Translations under genes and position numbers: made by a program
Source of the DNA: Sphingomonadales bacterium
Lineage (GTDB): Bacteria; Pseudomonadota; Alphaproteobacteria; Sphingomonadales; Sphingomonadaceae
Length of the DNA: 61,564 bases
Direction of reading: 5' to 3'
NCBI GenBank assembly: GCA_017309275.1
Contig: JAFKLT010000062.1
Coordinates: 1-61,564, forward strand
The notes under the pieces: model-generated
The model's input: the letters and a program-made list of their open reading frames with translations, nothing else
Database searches by the model: none
Told to the model about the DNA's origin: nothing
Shown: piece after piece, positions 56,754 through 61,564 of the stretch
How the letters are laid out: each line of letters starts with the position of its first letter
Position numbering within the stretch: position 1 is the first letter of the stretch

Positions 56754-57149
56754 GTGACGCATCCCTTCATCGAACATGTAAATCTGACCGTCAGCGATCC
56801 CGATCGCACCGCGGGCATCCTCTCGGCCGTCTTCGGCTGGAACGAACGCTGGCGCGGTCCGGCGCGCGATGGAGGCCGCACGATCCACCTCGGCACCGAC
56901 ACCGCCTATGTCGCGCTCTACACCGGTCCCGACGGTCAGCATGCCGGCGCCCAATATCCAAAGGGCGAACCGCTGAACCATGTGGGTGTACAGGTCGACG
57001 ACCTCGACATGATCGAGATGCGGGTGAAGGCGGTCGGCCTCACTCCGTTCAATCATGGCGATTACGAACCCGGCCGGCGCTTCTATTTCTTCGATCCCGA
57101 CGGCATCGAATATGAGGTCGTCAGCTATTCGGAGCCGCGCCCGCGCTGA
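56754..57149 (+). CDS. VOC (glyoxalase/extradiol dioxygenase-like) family protein
   Basis: A 131-residue protein with two beta-alpha-beta-beta-beta modules. Candidate metal residues are His8 (FIEHVNLTVSD), His near 80 (PLNHVGVQVDD) and Glu near 122 (FDPDGIEYEVVSYSE). It could detoxify a reactive aldehyde, quinone or antibiotic. Its promoter has the SoxR layout, so induction by redox-active drugs is expected. The start is GTG 56754 behind AGGAGCC. Confidence 0.87.
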   Translation: MTHPFIEHVNLTVSDPDRTAGILSAVFGWNERWRGPARDGGRTIHLGTDTAYVALYTGPDGQHAGAQYPKGEPLNHVGVQVDDLDMIEMRVKAVGLTPFNHGDYEPGRRFYFFDPDGIEYEVVSYSEPRPR

Positions 57150-57215
57150 AGCGGGCAACATCCGGCTTTCACAAGCGTTTCTATGTCGTCGGGGGGCCAA
57201 CAGGAGTCTCGACAG

Positions 57216-57680
57216 ATGAGCGACGACATCAAGAAAGAGTTTTGGAAGGCGCTCGACGCCAGCCCTTATGTAATGGTCGGCCTGACCGGCGAGCGAGCGC
57301 ATCATGTCCCGATGAATGCGCAGCTCGACAAGGACGCGAACAGCGCCTTCTGGTTCTTCACCGCGACCGACAACCGGATCGCGGGCGGCGGCCCGGCGAT
57401 GGCGCAGTTCGCGTCAAAGGGTCATGACCTTTACGCCTGCATTTCGGGCACGCTGCATCGCGAAGACAGCCGTGCGGTACTCGACAAGCTGTGGAACAAC
57501 GGCATCGCGGCCTGGTACGAAGGCGGCAAGGACGATCCGAAACTCGTCCTCCTCCGCTTCGACCTGGACGATGCCGAAATCTGGACCGCCGAGCCGAGCC
57601 TGAAGGGCATGTTCAAACTCGCGACCGGCATGACGATGAAGGAAGGCGAACTCGGCAGGCACGCCGAAGTGGCCCTCTAA
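57216..57680 (+). CDS. Pyridoxamine 5'-phosphate oxidase-like general stress protein
   Basis: A 154-residue split-barrel flavin-binding family member (general stress protein 26 type): IKKEFWKALDASPYVMVGLT, then SAFWFFTATDNRIA and KLVLLRFDLDDAEIW. Likely F420/FMN-binding oxidoreductase of unknown substrate. It lies downstream of the VOC gene, and may share the SoxR response. Confidence 0.87.
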   Translation: MSDDIKKEFWKALDASPYVMVGLTGERAHHVPMNAQLDKDANSAFWFFTATDNRIAGGGPAMAQFASKGHDLYACISGTLHREDSRAVLDKLWNNGIAAWYEGGKDDPKLVLLRFDLDDAEIWTAEPSLKGMFKLATGMTMKEGELGRHAEVAL

Positions 57681-57697
57681 ATATCCTCCCCAGAAGA

Positions 57698-57726
57698 CCC
57701 TCCCTGTCGCGAAGCGATGGGGAGGG
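57698..57726. terminator. Hairpin with interrupted stem after stress-protein gene
   Basis: CCCTCCC (57698-57704) pairs with GGGAGGG (57720-57726), enclosing TCGC-GAA-GCGA (57707-57717). It lies 18 bp after the stop. There is no U-tract; similar elements are common repeats in alphaproteobacterial intergenic DNA. Confidence 0.55.
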
Positions 57727-57881
57727 GACCGCCGCGAATCGGTGGTGGAGACGGGCCGCGCCGCAGCCCCTCCGTCAACGCTTTCCGTTGCCGCCGCCTC
57801 CTTCGCGACGGGAAGGATTGACGGCGGATCTGGATTGCTAGCGCACCCCGTGTTCCCCGCGACAGCCGGAGAATATGAGGG

Positions 57882-57933
57882 GCGACATGGGTCCGGGCCG
57901 TCGCTCGCCGCGACATGGGTCCGGGCCGTCGCT
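57882..57933. repeat. Tandem 28-bp-period repeat
   Basis: A 24-bp sequence, starting GCGACATGGGTCC and ending GGGCCGTCGCT, occurs at 57882-57905 and again at 57910-57933. It occupies the 275-bp gap between the stress protein and the epimerase. No gene is seen in this gap. Confidence 0.75.
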
Positions 57934-57955
57934 GGCCGGGAAGGTTTCGCGCCAG

Positions 57956-58945
57956 CTAGAGCGACGGCGCGATCCGTCCTTCCCTGAACTCGAACCCGCC
58001 CTCGCGGTCGCGCGCCAGCAGCGCGGGACCATCGAGGTCGACCCACTTCGCCCGCTGGGCCAGCACGAACGCCGGCCCGATCGCCAGGCTGGTGCAGAGC
58101 ATGCACCCGACCATGATCGACAGCCCGGCGGCATCGGCGGCGTCGGCCAGCCGCAGCGCCTCGGTCAGCCCGCCCGCCTTGTCGAGCTTGATGTTCACGC
58201 CGTCATAGAAGGGCCCGATCCGCGCGACGTCGGCGGCAACCTGGCAACTTTCGTCGGCGACGAACGGGATCGGTGCGTAAAGCTGGTCGAGCAGCGCATC
58301 GGTGCCGACCGGCACCGGCTGTTCGATCATCTCGACCCCCATGTCGGCGAGTGCTTCGGCTTCGCCCAATATGTCCACCTGCCCCCAGCTCTCATTGGCA
58401 TCGACGATCAGCCGCACGTTCGGCGCGCCCTTGCGCACCCCCGCGACGCGCAGCCGGTCGCCCTCGCCGGTCAGCTTGATCTTGAGCAGGTGATAGCCGT
58501 CGGCCTCCGCCGTCGCGGCCTGTTCGGCCATTGCGCCCGGTGTACCGAGCGAAATCGTATAGGCGGTCGTGCGCGCGGTCGGCGCCCCGTCGCAACCGGC
58601 AAGCTGCCAGAGCCGCAGCCCGCGCTGCCGCGCCTCCAGATCCCACAGCGCGCAATCGAGCGCGTTGCGCGCCGCCCCCGGCCCCATGATTTCCTGGATC
58701 GCCGCGCGTGCATCGGCCGCGTCCAGCTCGGCGACATGCGCCGCCGCGTGCAATATCTGGTCGCGGCACGCGGTCGCATCCTCACCCAGATAATAGACCG
58801 GCGTCCCCTCGCCGCGCCCGGTCGCGCCTTCGCCCTCGACCTCGGCGACGACGACGTCGACATGATCCTTGGCGCCGCGACTGATCACGAATTGCCCCGC
58901 GACCGGCCAGCGCTCGACGCGCGCGCTTTTCAGTTGGATAGCCAT
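57956..58945 (-). CDS. L-Ala-D/L-Glu type dipeptide epimerase (enolase superfamily)
   Basis: A 329-residue enolase-superfamily protein. The catalytic KxK is Lys155-Ile-Lys157 in LLKIKL; metal ligands are Asp182 (VDANESW), Glu208 (EQPVP) and Asp231 (ADESC); the opposing Lys is in IKLDKAGG (~256). This is the dipeptide epimerase pattern, used in recycling of peptidoglycan peptides. The ATG 58945 (MAIQLKSARV) was chosen over a longer frame overlapping the divergent gene. Confidence 0.92.
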   Translation of the reverse strand: MAIQLKSARVERWPVAGQFVISRGAKDHVDVVVAEVEGEGATGRGEGTPVYYLGEDATACRDQILHAAAHVAELDAADARAAIQEIMGPGAARNALDCALWDLEARQRGLRLWQLAGCDGAPTARTTAYTISLGTPGAMAEQAATAEADGYHLLKIKLTGEGDRLRVAGVRKGAPNVRLIVDANESWGQVDILGEAEALADMGVEMIEQPVPVGTDALLDQLYAPIPFVADESCQVAADVARIGPFYDGVNIKLDKAGGLTEALRLADAADAAGLSIMVGCMLCTSLAIGPAFVLAQRAKWVDLDGPALLARDREGGFEFREGRIAPSL

Positions 58946-58957
58946 GCGGGAACAGTA

Positions 58958-59380
58958 ATGATGGATGCGATGACCGGCAAACCTCTTTCGGGCAAATCCC
59001 TTTCGGAACGCATCGGCGATCTCGGCCACCGCCTGGCTGTCGAGGCACACACCGCATGGCTCGCCGCGCGCGATCGCCGCGTCCCTTGGCTGGCACGAGC
59101 CCTCGCGGTCGCGGTCGCAGCCTATGCGCTGTCGCCGATCGACCTGATTCCCGATTTCATCCCGGTGCTCGGCTGGCTCGACGACCTCGTCATCGTGCCG
59201 TTGGGCCTGATCCTCGTCCGCCGCCTGATCCCCGGCCCGCTATGGGCCGAACTCCACGCCGCCGCCGAAGCCGCGAGCGATCGCCCGTCAAGCCGCACCG
59301 GCATGGCGTTCATCCTGCTGCTATGGGCGGGGCTGCTTTATCTGATCTACTGGAGCGTGCGAACCTCGCCCTGGCATTGA
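58958..59380 (+). CDS. YkvA-like DUF1232 membrane protein
   Basis: A 140-residue protein. The DUF1232 motif is YALSPIDLIPDFIPVLGWLD, followed by a hydrophobic segment (LVIVPLGLILVRRLIP). A second membrane helix lies at the C-terminus (FILLLWAGLLYLIYWS). It is divergent from the epimerase with a 12-bp gap. Function unknown. It marks the end of clearly core host genes in this window. Confidence 0.85.
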   Translation: MMDAMTGKPLSGKSLSERIGDLGHRLAVEAHTAWLAARDRRVPWLARALAVAVAAYALSPIDLIPDFIPVLGWLDDLVIVPLGLILVRRLIPGPLWAELHAAAEAASDRPSSRTGMAFILLLWAGLLYLIYWSVRTSPWH

Positions 59381-59669
59381 TGCGGAGGGGGCCATGAAGA
59401 GTGGTGTAGGGGTGGAGATCGGAGTTTACTCCCTTCCAAAGTTCAGGAAAGTTCAGCCCTGTGGGCTCCCCGTTCTGGACCACGCTGTGGTGGGCGCGCG
59501 GTCGTGAGAAGACCGGCAGGGACCGTGTTTGTTCACTGAAAGAAAGAGCCGGGATCGGCGCTGACATAGCCGGATATTGTAGGAAAGGCCTTTTTCGAGG
59601 GCCCGACGGGGTTGGGGTGAGGAGCTGACTGGCAGGTTTTGAAGGAGATTTCGATAAAACGGTCGTTTG
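59381..59669. other. Gene-free gap at the start of an AT-richer segment
   Basis: This 289-bp stretch has no convincing gene; one 85-codon minus-strand frame lacks a ribosome site and family features. Base composition shifts from GC-rich to AT-richer across it (runs such as TTCGATAAAACGGTCGTTTG). It may be a junction of acquired DNA. No tRNA or att repeat is seen. Confidence 0.5.
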
Positions 59670-61097
59670 TCACGCGTGGCTCTTTAGGTGCTCCGAAACC
59701 CACCAAGCGACAAAGCTGACATAAGATGGCCAGAGGTCAACGCCGGCTTGAGCGTTCGTTGTGGCGACTTCCGGCTTATCCCACTCGTCCCGATCAACCG
59801 CATAAATCTTCCCGTCCTTCTTCCAATAGACATACCAAGCCCCTTGGGGATCTAGATAATCGTGTCGCTCCTCACTGCCCGCAATTGCAATGAAATCGGG
59901 ATGCAAACCGAAGTCGTCGGACATTACTTTGGTCCAGATCCCGAGCTTGTTGGATGAAGCGTCCACAGGATCACAAAGCGATATGTGCGTGCGATCATTT
60001 TGGACGAGATCCATTCGGTATGATTGCATTAAGTCCAAAGTTGCAGGGTCTTGCGGCCAGCCCAAGTCACTTAGGGCTCGGGCAACCTTGCCACGTTGTT
60101 TTCCGGGACGGGTTGCATCACTCGGCTTGCCTTCGTCGTCTCGTTGCGTTTGAAGATGAATATCAATGAAACGTCTCGCGGCTTTTGCGTCCTCAATTAT
60201 TCCGGTGTTGGCATCGGGCTCGGGCTCCGGCGCAGCGATCACGCCTAGGTAACGATCAGGATGTCTAGTGGTTCGGGCAATTGAATTGACTACATCGGTG
60301 TTGGGCCAACTATGCCGATATGCCCCCTCCCACCCAATGCGCTTGAGTATAGCTGCAAAGACATAATCAATGATCAGTTCGTTATCGGCATAGCCTTCCA
60401 ATAAACCTGCATCCGGGCTTCGCTTCACTCTCCCGGCGAACATTTTTTCATGCGCGCTGAGCATCTCTTCGGTTGACCCGTACCCTCCTGTAAGCGCCTT
60501 TGCGTAAACCGAGAACTCCTCAAGCCGGTATTTCGGATGACGCCTTTTGGTCCATGCAATTGCGCTTGTCCGCCACACGCCATCGTCGAAATCGCGTGAA
60601 TCGAGGCAGTAGCTAAGCAACTTGTCTTTGAACCAAGGCTCATAGCATGGCTCGAATGTTTCCATTCGCGCAAAGTCTTCGACCTTGATGTCGAGCAAGC
60701 ATGCAGCACATTTTGCGCACTCGATTCCGTCGTATGACGGGCGCTGAACGCCACGCTCTGCGCAGGCAGCGACAAGTCTATCGTGGCGCTCCAGTGTTTT
60801 GTGCAGATAGGTGTCAGCCCTCGCCAGATTGCCTTGGCCCCAATACAGATTGGCGAGTTCGAAACAGCCTTTCACCTGATTGGCGATGTTCCAAATCGCC
60901 AGATCAACGTTGCCCTCCTTGAGTTGATCTTCGACCAATTGAAGGTAGTTCTTGCCTCCAAACGTCTCATTTAGCGCTTCAAGACGGTCATGCCTTAAGT
61001 GCAACAGATACTCGATGCGGCTCATTTTTGAGAGCTCAGCGTGACGCTTGGATGATCTGTTCACGGTGCGTCGGAAGAAATCGAAAAGCCCCATCAT
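59670..61097 (-). CDS. Unrecognised 475-aa protein in AT-richer DNA
   Basis: A 475-residue soluble, mainly helical protein. The N-terminal part (FFRRTVNRSSKRHAELSKMS, then TPR-like helix pairs near ANQVKGCFELANLYWGQGNL) is followed by Cys-rich IECAKCAACLLDI and aromatic-rich stretches typical of bacterial immunity or defence-associated proteins. Codon use is clearly more AT-rich than in neighbours. I recognise no family. It may belong to a toxin-immunity or defence island that continues to the right. Confidence 0.62.
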   Translation of the reverse strand: MMGLFDFFRRTVNRSSKRHAELSKMSRIEYLLHLRHDRLEALNETFGGKNYLQLVEDQLKEGNVDLAIWNIANQVKGCFELANLYWGQGNLARADTYLHKTLERHDRLVAACAERGVQRPSYDGIECAKCAACLLDIKVEDFARMETFEPCYEPWFKDKLLSYCLDSRDFDDGVWRTSAIAWTKRRHPKYRLEEFSVYAKALTGGYGSTEEMLSAHEKMFAGRVKRSPDAGLLEGYADNELIIDYVFAAILKRIGWEGAYRHSWPNTDVVNSIARTTRHPDRYLGVIAAPEPEPDANTGIIEDAKAARRFIDIHLQTQRDDEGKPSDATRPGKQRGKVARALSDLGWPQDPATLDLMQSYRMDLVQNDRTHISLCDPVDASSNKLGIWTKVMSDDFGLHPDFIAIAGSEERHDYLDPQGAWYVYWKKDGKIYAVDRDEWDKPEVATTNAQAGVDLWPSYVSFVAWWVSEHLKSHA

Positions 61098-61387
61098 AAT
61101 GGGGTAACCCAGCTGCAGGGCGTTAGCAATCGCCTCAGAAAGTGCAATAAACTGCTCAGTTGGAACCCACGACGTTTAACTTGTCGCCTATTAAACATGA
61201 GTCCGCTTTCAGAAGGCAAGCCGAGCGGATAAAATGAATAGAAACGGTCGATTCCGGTCATTCGATCCAGATCGGCACGAATGGCAGCTCACGACCGATA
61301 GCGGTCATCAATTTGCTGAAGGCGACGATCTGATTACCGTCATTTAACAGGCGTGCAGATGACTACGATAGCAAGCGGATGGGTAGA
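61098..61387. other. Gene-free gap
   Basis: A 290-bp AT-richer stretch with no supported gene. It probably contains promoters for the divergent genes on either side; no clear motif was identified. Confidence 0.45.
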
Positions 61388-61564
61388 ATGGCCACCTTCT
61401 CAGATTTGAAGCACAGCTATGTCGCGCTCGGGCCAACACGGTTCTGGCTTATGGTAGCAGGAACGCTGGCGCTCATCGCAACCCTTTCAGGGCTGGACAT
61501 TTGGCTGTCGCAAAAAATTGGGTGGCCGGAGGCATACGGGTTTCAATGTCACGGGCGGGGGTGC
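61388..61564 (+). CDS. Partial membrane protein at window edge
   Basis: An ATG at 61388 opens a frame that runs off the window (59 codons visible). It begins MATFSDLKHSYVALGPTRFW and has one hydrophobic helix (LMVAGTLALIATLSGLDIWL). A weak GGGTAGA lies before the start. Identity unknown. Confidence 0.5.
   Translation, partial: MATFSDLKHSYVALGPTRFWLMVAGTLALIATLSGLDIWLSQKIGWPEAYGFQCHGRGC

Noticed and set aside
59310-59567. 85-codon minus-strand frame in the gap after the YkvA-like gene
   Set aside because: No ribosome site or family features, and it overlaps the 3' end of a convincing gene on the other strand.
1-61564. CRISPR arrays, rRNA or tRNA genes, site-specific phage integrase
   Set aside because: No regularly spaced direct repeats, no rRNA or cloverleaf sequences and no tyrosine or serine recombinase were seen. 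The phage integrates by transposition, so no integrase is expected.

Overview
The window is GC-rich alphaproteobacterial chromosome, most likely from a sphingomonad. Pointers are the exosortase-A-associated glycosyltransferase and O-glycosylation-ligase pair, the GapR-type protein, and high-GC codon use; a Sphingopyxis-like genus is my inference. Host genes occupy 1-3989 and 46026-61564. Between them lies a complete transposable (Mu-like) prophage of 42,036 bp, 3990-46025. Its ends can be placed to the base: it starts TGT and ends ACA, has imperfect inverted termini, and is flanked by a 5-bp duplication, CCGGA, at 3985-3989 and 46026-46030. Removing the phage and one CCGGA copy restores an 81-codon host ORF whose TGA overlaps the ATG of the gene at 46044. 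The phage therefore split a translationally coupled gene pair next to a host S24 repressor.

Phage layout. A control region near 24.3-26.4 kb has a leftward lysogeny operon (S24 repressor, exported protein, small HTH protein), an operator array, and the rightward Ner-MuA-MuB early genes. Early and middle genes run right (26.4-36.5 kb): Ner, DDE transposase, MuB ATPase, Gam, a DnaA-domain-IV-like protein, a LexA-DNA-binding-domain-like protein, GemA, an NTP-pyrophosphatase-like protein and a Mor-like activator, ending at a terminator. A rightward packaging block follows (36.6-44.7 kb): gp25-, gp27-, gp28 terminase-, gp29 portal- and gp30-like proteins plus a GapR homologue. A class D12 adenine methylase sits at the right end. 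The remaining virion genes lie on the opposite strand, running left from 24.3 to 4.5 kb: protease with nested scaffold, decoration protein, capsid, connectors, tail tube, G/GT chaperones with a canonical -1 frameshift heptamer, tape measure, distal tail proteins, an SGNH esterase, and a lysis cassette of amidase, holin-like protein and nested spanins. The transposase is thus internal and the late genes are split over two divergent transcripts, unlike Mu.

Host part. Left are the galU 3' end, aqpZ, a soluble chemotaxis receptor, a lipoprotein and an S24 repressor with a palindromic operator array. Right are an exosortase-associated surface-polysaccharide locus, topoisomerase IB, an MscS-type channel, a MaoC/thiolase operon, small oxidative-metabolism proteins, SoxR with a MerR-type promoter facing a VOC gene, a dipeptide epimerase and a YkvA-like protein. 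From about 59.4 kb the DNA becomes AT-richer and carries an unrecognised 475-aa protein, suggesting the edge of acquired DNA.

Most notable points: the portal protein carries a C-terminal 2H-phosphoesterase-like domain (H476xT, H554xT) that resembles anti-CBASS Acb1-type enzymes; a tandem-duplicated HTH protein with a predicted leaderless promoter sits at the extreme left end; both phage ends carry arrays of candidate transposase sites; and the two late operons share an upstream motif.
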